A DNA stretch of 23,634 bases. Source: Flavobacteriales bacterium UBA5933. GTDB lineage: Bacteria > Bacteroidota > Bacteroidia > Flavobacteriales > Weeksellaceae. The notes beneath the pieces were generated by a model. The model saw only the letters and a program-made list of their open reading frames with translations, made no database searches and was not told the origin of the DNA. The stretch lies in contig DJDD01000007.1 of the NCBI GenBank assembly GCA_002430925.1, forward strand, positions 1 to 23,634. Direction: 5' to 3'. Positions 16,366 through 22,335 of this stretch are shown in pieces. The first letter of the stretch is position 1. The number at the start of each line of letters is the position of its first letter. Position numbers and translations under genes: made by a program.

Positions 16366-16392
16366 CAAATATATGAATAAACTTTTAGTCAA
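16366..16392 (-). promoter_or_regulatory. Likely promoter of the SpoIIM-MoxR-DUF58 operon
   Basis: On the minus strand a TTG (16392-16390) is followed after 16 bases by TATATTTG (16373-16366). This matches the Bacteroidota TAnnTTTG -7 box, although the spacing is slightly short. The ATG is 23 bases beyond the box, implying a very short leader. The -33 element falls inside the first codons of the divergent RDD gene. Confidence 0.5.
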
Positions 16393-17095
16393 TACACCTC
16401 AAAATGTGCAAATTGAATACAATATAGCTTCTGTAGGTAAACGTATATTAGCTTATATTATCGATATTATTATTCGTATCTTTTTGGTGATTGCACTTTA
16501 TTACTTTTCAACTCTTATTCCCGTAAAAGATAAATGGTTTACCTATGGTATTTTTAGTTTACTTGGATTCATTTTCTTATTATATCCTTTGGTTTTAGAA
16601 ATTTTAATGAATGGACAAACTTTTGGAAAATGGTTGATGAGAATTAGAGTATTAAGAATTGATGGGAATAGAGCAAATAATTTTGATTATTTTTTACGAT
16701 GGGTAATTGGACTTGTAGAATTATATTTATTTACAGGAATTATCGCATTAATAACAATCATGATTAATAAAAAACATCAACGTTTAGGAGATATTGTAGC
16801 TAATACTTGTTTAATTGATCTTAATCCTAAATTGGATTTATCTCAAACGATATTTGAAAATATTTCTAATACATATAAAATTCGTTTTCCTGAAGTTTAC
16901 AAGTTGTCTGATAGAGATATAAATATTGTGAAGGATAATTTTAATATTGCAATGAAAAAGAATGATTATGATATTCTTTTAAAACTAACAAGAAAATTAG
17001 AAGAAATTATGGATGTAAAGAGTGATGGTTTAGGTAATATAGATTTTATTCAAATTATTATTCAGGATCATTATCATTATCATAAAGATAAATAG
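16373..17095 (+). CDS. RDD family membrane protein
   Basis: A 240-aa integral membrane protein. The RDD domain occupies about residues 15-150, with three hydrophobic segments (about 26-48, 57-78 and 108-130). The motif GKRILAYIIDIIIR carries the conserved Arg and Asp, and GQTFGKWLMRIRVL (about 83-96) and KKHQRLGDIVANT (about 132-144) are further family landmarks. A hydrophilic tail of about 90 residues follows. RDD proteins have been linked to ion transport in other bacteria. In this setting, divergent from the SpoIIM-MoxR operon, it probably belongs to the same envelope system. A hairpin terminator lies directly after the stop. Confidence 0.9.
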   Translation: MNKLLVNTPQNVQIEYNIASVGKRILAYIIDIIIRIFLVIALYYFSTLIPVKDKWFTYGIFSLLGFIFLLYPLVLEILMNGQTFGKWLMRIRVLRIDGNRANNFDYFLRWVIGLVELYLFTGIIALITIMINKKHQRLGDIVANTCLIDLNPKLDLSQTIFENISNTYKIRFPEVYKLSDRDINIVKDNFNIAMKKNDYDILLKLTRKLEEIMDVKSDGLGNIDFIQIIIQDHYHYHKDK

Positions 17096-17097
17096 AA

Positions 17098-17134
17098 AAA
17101 ACTCAAGATTAAGATTAATTAATTCTTGAGTTTT
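17098..17134. terminator. Bidirectional hairpin terminator between RDD and lipoprotein genes
   Basis: AAAACTCAAG (17098-17107) pairs with CTTGAGTTTT (17125-17134) around an A/T loop. T-rich sequence follows on the plus strand, and the A tract in front gives a U run on the minus transcript. It sits between two converging stop codons and can serve both. Confidence 0.8.
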
Positions 17135-17138
17135 GTTT

Positions 17139-17645
17139 TTAGTTATTTACTTTTATTTTGATTGATTTACTAGTTTTTATTCCATTAATAGGGGTTTGAA
17201 TATAGTTGATAATATACGTTCCAGCATTTTCAATTTTATAACTTTTATTGATAGAAAATTTTATACTCTCGCTAGCTCCAGGTTCTAATGTATGATATGA
17301 ATTACTTGGAGGAGGAGTAACCCTCTTAACCATAGGGCCAATATATTTAATATCATTACCTTTAGTGTCTTTTATTGTTAAAAAATTACTTATCATTCCT
17401 TCAAATGGAGTATGATATTGAGTAAATTTTATAACTTTTGAAGTTGGATTTTTTACCGTAAACTCTAAAGTAATAGTATCTTTTATATTATAATTGTTTT
17501 GTGTAGCTTTTAAAGAAGAAATTAATTTACTAGAAGAAGTAGAGTTTTCTGTTTGCTCTTGATTATTTATTTTGTTTGAGTTACATGATATCATTGTAAA
17601 TGATAAAATAGACCCTAAAACGATTGTTATTGGTTTTAAATTCAT
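17139..17645 (-). CDS. Lipoprotein with an Ig-like domain resembling the N-terminal region of M35 metalloproteases
   Basis: A 168-aa predicted lipoprotein (lipobox MISC, Cys21) with a Ser/Asn/Thr/Gln-rich linker to about residue 45, then a compact beta domain to the end. Landmarks are NPTSKVIKFTQYHTPFEG, DIKYIGPMVKR and YHTLEPGASESI. These resemble what I recall of the propeptide-like domain preceding the catalytic domain in deuterolysin/peptidyl-Lys metalloendopeptidases (M35). No protease domain follows, and no HExxH motif occurs in this protein. It may therefore be a free-standing inhibitor-like or binding domain. The similarity is from memory and needs a profile search. It starts 32 bases after the barstar-like gene on the same strand, so the two may be co-transcribed. 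Confidence 0.65.
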   Translation of the reverse strand: MNLKPITIVLGSILSFTMISCNSNKINNQEQTENSTSSSKLISSLKATQNNYNIKDTITLEFTVKNPTSKVIKFTQYHTPFEGMISNFLTIKDTKGNDIKYIGPMVKRVTPPPSNSYHTLEPGASESIKFSINKSYKIENAGTYIINYIQTPINGIKTSKSIKIKVNN

Positions 17646-17677
17646 TTGTAGTTAAAATGTGTGATTTAATATTTAGT

Positions 17678-18073
17678 TTATTGTAATATAAGTTCTATAT
17701 TTTTATGAGATTTAAAGATTTCGATAATGATTTCAAAATACGTTTTACCTTTATTTTCTTGTAATTCTTTTAAATCTATTTTAATTTTTTTTACATTATA
17801 TTTTTCTGGTTGCGAAATTTTACTTTCATAATAAATTTTGGTTGTTTCATAACCTAATGATTTTTTACTTTCTTCTGAGTTTTCCCATCGTATAGTAATT
17901 TTGTCTAACCCAAATAAATCTCCATATCCACCATAAAGTAAATCATCTAAGGCATCTAAACTTTCACCTAAATTCCAATCTTCATTTTTCATGAACAATC
18001 GATTTATTTCTTGATAAAAATCTGAAATTGAGTGAATTTTGTTTCCTTTAATTTTATATGTTTTATGGTTCAT
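17678..18073 (-). CDS. Barstar-family (barnase inhibitor) protein
   Basis: I choose the ATG at 18073 (131 aa); a TTG three codons upstream is also open but less likely. The sequence follows the barstar pattern: an early IHSISDFYQEINRLF helix, then LGESLDALDDLLYGG with the conserved LDAL..DLL..G helix. ITIRWENSEESKKSLG follows, and a C-terminal helix (TYFEIIIEIFKSH). Barstars bind and block cytoplasmic ribonucleases or other nuclease toxins. The protein is longer than the classical 90 aa, with an insertion of about 25 residues between the LG segment and the last helix. No barnase-like toxin gene lies next to it. It may protect against incoming toxins or regulate an unidentified nuclease. Confidence 0.82.
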   Translation of the reverse strand: MNHKTYKIKGNKIHSISDFYQEINRLFMKNEDWNLGESLDALDDLLYGGYGDLFGLDKITIRWENSEESKKSLGYETTKIYYESKISQPEKYNVKKIKIDLKELQENKGKTYFEIIIEIFKSHKNIELILQ

Positions 18074-18176
18074 GTAATACAATTAAAAAATCTAGATTAA
18101 GATACAATATTATTGATGAATTGAGTGATGTAAAAATAAATTTTCTTTTTATTTTGAGTATCTTTATCACAAAAAA

Positions 18177-18551
18177 ATGGAATGTCCTTGTTGTTCAGGA
18201 AAAGAATATAAAGATTGTTGCGAACCTTATCATAAAGATGAGCTTTTACCTAAAACACCAGAAGTTTTGATGCGTTCTCGTTATTCAGCTTTCTCACTTC
18301 ATTTGGTAGATTATTTAGTAGAAACTACACATCCTAGTAAAAGACCATATCATTCTAAAAGTGAAATAGATCAATGGTCAAAACAAAATACTTTGTTAAA
18401 ATTGATTGTTGTAAAAGCATGGGATAATTATGTTCATTTTAAAGCCTACTATCAAGATCATTTAGGTGATTTTTATGAGCATGAAGAATTATCTGCTTTT
18501 CAAAAGGAGGGAAGTAAATGGTATTATGTTGATGGAAAATTTGACTTATAA
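18177..18551 (+). CDS. YchJ-like SEC-C motif protein (UPF0225)
   Basis: A 124-aa protein with an N-terminal zinc-binding SEC-C motif, CPCCSGKEYKDCC (Cys3, Cys5, Cys14 and Cys15). It continues in the YchJ arrangement: MRSRYSAFSLHLVDYLVETTHPS (about 32-54), then a domain with WYYVDG near the end, NTF2/cystatin-like in the family. The role of YchJ is not established; SEC-C motifs bind zinc and often mediate protein contacts. It is divergent from the barstar gene, with 103 bases between the starts. A TATCTTTA box at 18159-18166 resembles the -7 element, but no paired TTG was seen. The palindromic element at 18582 follows its stop by 30 bases. Confidence 0.88.
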   Translation: MECPCCSGKEYKDCCEPYHKDELLPKTPEVLMRSRYSAFSLHLVDYLVETTHPSKRPYHSKSEIDQWSKQNTLLKLIVVKAWDNYVHFKAYYQDHLGDFYEHEELSAFQKEGSKWYYVDGKFDL

Positions 18552-18581
18552 TTTTACTATTTTCTTTTTCCTAAAGGTTTT

Positions 18582-18688
18582 GCAATAGTGATAGAAGTGA
18601 AAATCCTTATAAAAAATAACTAATTTATTGAACAAAATATCATTTTTTATAAGATTGTAACGGATAGCACGTACCGTAGGGATTGCCC
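18582..18688 (+). repeat. Palindromic intergenic repeat element, copy A
   Basis: The left end reads TAGTGATAGAAGTGAAAATC and the right end CGGATAGCACG ... CCGTAGGG. Between them CTTATAAAAAAT (18607-18618) and ATTTTTTATAAG (18643-18654) are perfect 12-base inverted arms around a 24-base loop. A second copy lies inverted at 22191-22335 with matching ends. The element sits between the ychJ-like stop and the terminator of the convergent glucosaminidase gene. Confidence 0.75.
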
Positions 18689-18709
18689 AAATTATAAACC
18701 TAATATCAT

Positions 18710-18745
18710 AAAAATAGGATGGTTAATTTTAACCATCCTATTTTT
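18710..18745. terminator. Strong hairpin terminator of the glucosaminidase operon
   Basis: AAAAATAGGATGGTT and AACCATCCTATTTTT form a perfect 15-bp stem, with a further TAA/TTA continuing into the loop. A tracts and T tracts flank the stem so that it can work on either strand. It ends 2 bases from the stop codon of the minus-strand glucosaminidase gene. Confidence 0.85.
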
Positions 18746-18747
18746 AT

Positions 18748-19830
18748 TTAAGCTCTAACTTTAGTTTTTAGATTAATTCGTTGTCCAACTTTTGGTTGAG
18801 TTCCAGAATCCATTCTATTGTATTTATAAAGTTTACTAACTTTTACACCAAATTTTTGAGAGATAGAATACATATCATCTCCTGGTTGAACTTTATAAGA
18901 ATAATCTGATCCTTTAGATTTTTTGTTTCCGAAAAAAACAATTTGTCCATCTCTTAATTTTGTTCCCATTTCAATTTCATTGTAATTGGCAATTGCAGAA
19001 GGAACGATGTTGTATGTTTTTGAAATAGAAGATATTGTTTCTCCAGCTTGTGCTACAATATATGGAATATTGTTTTTATGTCTCTTGATGCGTAAAGATG
19101 GATTTTGAGGTCTTGCCTCGTAAACAATTGTCTTGGTGTTTTCGGTAATTGTTTCTTTGGTTGGAGTTAGTTCTTCTGTTGTAGAATTCTTAGCAACAAG
19201 AACCTCATCTTTTTTATGATGTTTTTTGGTTTCGAGAGGTTTTTTAGCATTATTAGCTAATAAAATATCATCTTGATTATTATAAAGAGTATACAATTTA
19301 GCATAGACTTCTTTAGAATCTATGTTATCAAATTGATCAAGGTTGTATTTTTCTATTCTCGAAATTAATTTTGTAGGATATTTAGGATCTGTTGCATAAC
19401 CAGATTTTTTTAATCCATATGCCCAAGCTTTATAATCCGTAGGATTTAGAGTAAATAATGATTTGTAATAAGGTCGAAGTGCAAGGAACTTCGAATGATC
19501 TCTGTAACTTTCTTCAGTTGAATTGTATTTACGGAAACATTCTCCTTTGGCATCATCATCATGATAAATTCTAGGTTTGTCTAAGGGCCATTCTTCAGGT
19601 CCTTTACATTTTATCCCGAAATGATTATTCGCTTGGTCAGCCAAGCGACTTTGTCCACCGCCAGTTTCTAGCAAACCTTGAGCTAAAGTAATACTAGCAG
19701 GAATTTTGTACATTTCCATTTCTTGTACTGCTAAAATTGCATGTGTGCGAATGTAAGTTATGTCTTTATTTTCTTGAGCTTTGGATACAATTACTGTTAG
19801 TAAACCAAAAACATATAGTAACTTTTTCAT
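18748..19830 (-). CDS. Secreted N-acetylglucosaminidase (GH73) with two LysM domains
   Basis: A 360-aa exported peptidoglycan hydrolase. The signal peptide covers about 1-18 (ends VSKAQ). The glucosaminidase domain spans about 25-165 and has the catalytic Glu55 in LAQGLLETGGGQS, then NNHFGIKCKG, FRKYNSTEESYRDHSKFL and a KSGYATDPKY signature. A Lys/Thr-rich linker (about 195-250) leads to two LysM repeats at about 256-300 (YIVAQAGETISSISKTYNI) and 310-355 (YKVQPGDDMYSISQKFGV), which bind glycan. It should cleave peptidoglycan in the periplasm during growth, separation or remodelling. It is the last gene of a three-gene operon; its start overlaps the stop of the PLP enzyme gene by 4 bases. Confidence 0.93.
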   Translation of the reverse strand: MKKLLYVFGLLTVIVSKAQENKDITYIRTHAILAVQEMEMYKIPASITLAQGLLETGGGQSRLADQANNHFGIKCKGPEEWPLDKPRIYHDDDAKGECFRKYNSTEESYRDHSKFLALRPYYKSLFTLNPTDYKAWAYGLKKSGYATDPKYPTKLISRIEKYNLDQFDNIDSKEVYAKLYTLYNNQDDILLANNAKKPLETKKHHKKDEVLVAKNSTTEELTPTKETITENTKTIVYEARPQNPSLRIKRHKNNIPYIVAQAGETISSISKTYNIVPSAIANYNEIEMGTKLRDGQIVFFGNKKSKGSDYSYKVQPGDDMYSISQKFGVKVSKLYKYNRMDSGTQPKVGQRINLKTKVRA

Positions 19831-20744
19831 TCTATGGTTTTTTTATTCTTTTTTCTTAAAAAATTGTTCATTCCTTCAATTCCTTGTAAACCTCCAGTGT
19901 GTACGAGTAGGATAGAGGTATTATTTGTAAAATAGTTCTTTTTAACTAAGTCAGTTATTCCCAAAAACATTTTTCCAGTATAAATAGGATCTAACTGAAT
20001 TCCATTTAAATGTTTAAAATCATTTATAAAGTTAACTAATTCTTCGTTAACTTTTCCATATCCGCCTAAATGATAATCATTAAAAATAGTGAAATTATTT
20101 TTTGAGGTAAGTTGTTGTATATCATTGGTTATAAAGTCCCCTTTTAAACTTGGGAAACCAAGTATTTTTTGATGATTAGCACAACTTTCTATTAAACCAG
20201 CTATTGTTCCAGACGTTCCAATTGCAGAACCTATGTAATCATAATCAAAGCATTTATCGTATAAAATTTCTTTACAACCTTTTATAGCTAAATCATTCGT
20301 TCCTCCTTCTGGAACAATGTAAGCATTAGGGAATTTTGATTTTAATTGTTCCAGAAAGTTTAAGTCATTTTTGGTTCTATATTTCTCTCTAGAAATAAAA
20401 TAAAGTTGCATTCCACATTGTTTAGCAAAACGAAGCGTAGCATTTTCTTCGATTTTACTTTCTAATTCTTCTCCTCGAATTATTCCAATTGTTTCAAAAT
20501 CATATAATTTTCCCGCAGCAGCTGTTGCAGCGATATGATTGGAAAATGCACCTCCAAAAGTTATTAATTTTTTGAAGCTAAGTTTTTCAGCTTCTATTAA
20601 ATTATATTTTAATTTTCTGTATTTATTTCCCGAAATTTCTGGGTGAGATAAATCTTCTCGTAAAATAGATAATTGAATGTTCGTATTTTCTATTCCAGGT
20701 AATTTAATCTCTTGTATTTCTGCTTTATAATCTTTCCAAATCAT
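19827..20744 (-). CDS. PLP-dependent enzyme, ACC deaminase / D-cysteine desulfhydrase family
   Basis: A 305-aa fold-type II PLP enzyme. The cofactor lysine is Lys41 in SGNKYRKLKY, followed by the GGAFSNHIAATAAAG loop (about 64-78, with Ser68, Asn69 and His70). IGSAIGTSGTIAGL is the phosphate-binding region and VHTGGLQGIEG the C-terminal part. The family includes 1-aminocyclopropane-1-carboxylate deaminases and D-cysteine desulfhydrases. In a non-plant-associated flavobacterial context the D-amino-acid or D-cysteine activity is as likely as ACC deamination, so no gene symbol is given. It lies between the HEKIH-motif gene (stop directly abutting this ATG) and the glucosaminidase gene (4-base overlap). 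A shared regulation is clear; a shared function is not. Confidence 0.88.
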   Translation of the reverse strand: MIWKDYKAEIQEIKLPGIENTNIQLSILREDLSHPEISGNKYRKLKYNLIEAEKLSFKKLITFGGAFSNHIAATAAAGKLYDFETIGIIRGEELESKIEENATLRFAKQCGMQLYFISREKYRTKNDLNFLEQLKSKFPNAYIVPEGGTNDLAIKGCKEILYDKCFDYDYIGSAIGTSGTIAGLIESCANHQKILGFPSLKGDFITNDIQQLTSKNNFTIFNDYHLGGYGKVNEELVNFINDFKHLNGIQLDPIYTGKMFLGITDLVKKNYFTNNTSILLVHTGGLQGIEGMNNFLRKKNKKTIE

Positions 20745-21071
20745 TTACAAATAGTTTAAGAAGCTATATAATTTACGGTTTTTTAAATACAATAAATTAT
20801 TTTCATTGTCGTAGGCTTCTCTTTCAAAACTTATGTTTTTATAGGCTTCATATCCATTTTTATAATGGATTAGTCGAACAAAATATTCAATCAAATACCA
20901 CATATAAAAAAATATAACAAACATCTCTAACTGTTGTTTGATATGAATTTTTTCATGATTAACTAATGTTTTATTTAGTTTTAAACTTTTGTCCTTTAGG
21001 AATATGAATGGAAATAAAGTTATTCCAACAAAATTCTTTCTGAATAAGTTTTTACAAATAATAATAAACAT
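20745..21071 (-). CDS. Small membrane-associated protein with an HEKIH (HExxH-type) motif
   Basis: A 108-aa protein of unnamed family. It carries NHEKIHIKQQLE (about 38-49), an HExxH zinc-binding pattern. A hydrophobic aromatic segment (about 50-68, FVIFFYMWYLIEYFVRLI) follows, then SFEREAYDNE (about 84-93), where a conserved Glu could be the third zinc ligand as in gluzincin peptidases. The arrangement is that of a minimal membrane-bound metallopeptidase-like protein, but it is far shorter than known proteases, so activity is speculative. It is the first gene of the operon, its stop touching the ATG of the PLP enzyme. A consensus promoter lies just upstream. Confidence 0.75.
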   Translation of the reverse strand: MFIIICKNLFRKNFVGITLFPFIFLKDKSLKLNKTLVNHEKIHIKQQLEMFVIFFYMWYLIEYFVRLIHYKNGYEAYKNISFEREAYDNENNLLYLKNRKLYSFLNYL

Positions 21072-21091
21072 TTCTTATAATCAATAATATA

Positions 21092-21121
21092 CAAAATTAT
21101 TAAATAATTGAGGAAAATCAA
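21092..21121 (-). promoter_or_regulatory. Bacteroidota-type promoter of the HEKIH / PLP enzyme / glucosaminidase operon
   Basis: On the minus strand TTG (21121-21119) is followed after exactly 19 bases by TAATTTTG (21099-21092). This fits the TTG-N17-19 or so-TAnnTTTG consensus of flavobacterial housekeeping promoters. The ATG is 20 bases past the box, implying a short untranslated leader. Confidence 0.65.
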
Positions 21122-21223
21122 TCTTTTCTCAGTATTTTTAATGCTTGTTTGATAATGAAGTTGAATTGATAATGTAAATATTAGAATAATCATAATTTGT
21201 TCTAATACAAATGGAAAAGAAAT

Positions 21224-21388
21224 ATGAAACATTTTTTGGAAGGAGATTATTATTTATCTCCTGAGGGATACAGAATCTTTACAGAACAATATTTAAAAAG
21301 ACGAGGATATTGTTGCAAAAGTGGATGCAAACATTGCCCTTATGGTTACGATAAAAACACAGATAAAATAAATAAAAAAATAAAATGA
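21224..21388 (+). CDS. Small cysteine-rich DUF5522 protein
   Basis: A 54-codon gene. The sequence runs MKHFLEGDYYLSPEGY ... then RRGYCCKSGCKHCPYGY, matching the DUF5522 pattern (EGY.VFT..Y...RGYCC...C.HCPY). Four cysteines (residues 30, 31, 35 and 38) and a His (37) suggest metal binding. The C-terminus is a Lys/Asn tail. The stop TGA overlaps the ATG of the DUF2911 gene (ATGA, 21385-21388), which supports both its reality and its start, and indicates translational coupling. The function of the family is unknown. Confidence 0.82.
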   Translation: MKHFLEGDYYLSPEGYRIFTEQYLKRRGYCCKSGCKHCPYGYDKNTDKINKKIK

Positions 21389-22119
21389 AAATTACTTCAG
21401 CATTTTTAGCCTTAATCGTTAGTTCTTGTGCTTTTGCTCAAATGAAATTTCCAGCTGTAAGTTCACATGCAGAAATAGAACAAAAAGTAGGATTAACAGA
21501 TTTCGAGGTCGTTTATAACCGTCCAAATGTAAATAATAGAGAAATTTTTGGAAAACTTGTTCCTAATGGGGAAGTTTGGAGAACAGGAGCTAATGAGAAT
21601 ACAACAATTAGTTTTGATCAGCCAATAAAAGTAAATGGAAAAGAGTTAGCAGCTGGTAAATATGGATTATTTACTATTCCAAATAAAAATAGTTGGGATA
21701 TAATTTTTTACAAAGAATCTAATAATTGGGGAAATCAAGTTGATTGGAAAGAATCGAATGTTGCTTTAAAAGTATCTGCTGTTCCTACAAAATTAAAAAA
21801 TGAGAAATTAGAAACTTTTGAAATTCGTTTTACAAATGTAAAACAAAACAATGCAGATTTAGTTTTGGCTTGGGATGATATTTCTGTCAAAGTCAATTTA
21901 GAAACTAATACTACAGAAGCAGTTCTAAAAATGATTAAAGAAAATTTGAATTCAAATTCTCCAGCTCGAGATTTTTATAATTCAGCAAATTTTTATTACA
22001 CAAATCGCTTAGATAGAAAACAAGCATTAGAATGGATAAATACAGCAATTAAAAAGGATGAAAAAGCACCTGGTTTTTTCAAGGATTTAAAAACTAAAAT
22101 AGAAAAAGATAATTATTAA
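21385..22119 (+). CDS. DUF2911 family exported protein
   Basis: A 244-aa protein with a signal peptide (about 1-18, ending CAFAQ). The DUF2911 domain spans about 20-165: PAVSSHAEIEQKVGLTDF, VYNRPNVNNREIFGKLVP, EVWRTGANENTTISF, then KYGLFTIPN and a DLVLAWDDISVKV strand. The last 70 residues are helical, ending in a TPR-like YYTNRLDRKQALEWINTAIKK. Probable periplasmic or surface location. The family is abundant in Bacteroidota and has no assigned function. It is co-transcribed with the upstream DUF5522 gene and followed by a clear terminator. Confidence 0.9.
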   Translation: MKITSAFLALIVSSCAFAQMKFPAVSSHAEIEQKVGLTDFEVVYNRPNVNNREIFGKLVPNGEVWRTGANENTTISFDQPIKVNGKELAAGKYGLFTIPNKNSWDIIFYKESNNWGNQVDWKESNVALKVSAVPTKLKNEKLETFEIRFTNVKQNNADLVLAWDDISVKVNLETNTTEAVLKMIKENLNSNSPARDFYNSANFYYTNRLDRKQALEWINTAIKKDEKAPGFFKDLKTKIEKDNY

Positions 22120-22135
22120 TTTATTTTTAAGATAC

Positions 22136-22168
22136 AAAAACCATTTAGAATTTTCTAAATGGTTTTTT
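22136..22168 (+). terminator. Hairpin terminator of the DUF2911 operon
   Basis: AAAAACCATTTAGAA (22136-22150) pairs with TTCTAAATGGTTTTT (22153-22167), a 15-bp stem with a tight T loop and a terminal U run. It begins 17 bases after the DUF2911 stop. Confidence 0.85.
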
Positions 22169-22190
22169 CTGTAATGATTATATTTTTTTT

Positions 22191-22335
22191 GGCGTTCCCT
22201 TCGGTCGTGCTTTCCGTTCCAATCTTTTTTAGTTGGTCATTGCATTTTTTGACATGGTCATTGAGCGAATCCGATATGCAATAATCAAGTCGAAATACCC
22301 AACTAAAAAAGGATTTCCACTTCAATCACTAACGC
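22191..22335 (-). repeat. Palindromic intergenic repeat element, copy B (inverted relative to copy A)
   Basis: Read on the minus strand it begins GCGTTAGTGATTGAAGTGG and ends CGGAAAGCACGACCGAAGGG, close to the ends of the 18582-18688 copy. The inner arms are CTTTTTTAGTTGG (22224-22236) and CCAACTAAAAAAG (22299-22311), a perfect 13-bp stem unlike the copy A stem in sequence. Nested inside it, ATTGCAT (22239-22245) pairs with ATGCAAT (22276-22282). The element fills the gap between a terminator and the MutS-related gene, reaching that gene's stop codon. Confidence 0.75.

Noticed and set aside
17139..18551. A barnase-type toxin next to the barstar-like gene
   Set aside because: The flanking genes are a lipoprotein and a SEC-C protein; neither has ribonuclease features.
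21020..21232. Minus-strand open frame of about 70 codons
   Set aside because: It overlaps the start of the HEKIH-motif gene in another frame, covers its promoter, and is antisense to the start of the DUF5522 gene.
18582..22335. CRISPR array or insertion sequence based on the repeats
   Set aside because: Only two inverted copies 3.5 kb apart, with no regular spacers and no transposase gene; they fit small palindromic intergenic elements.
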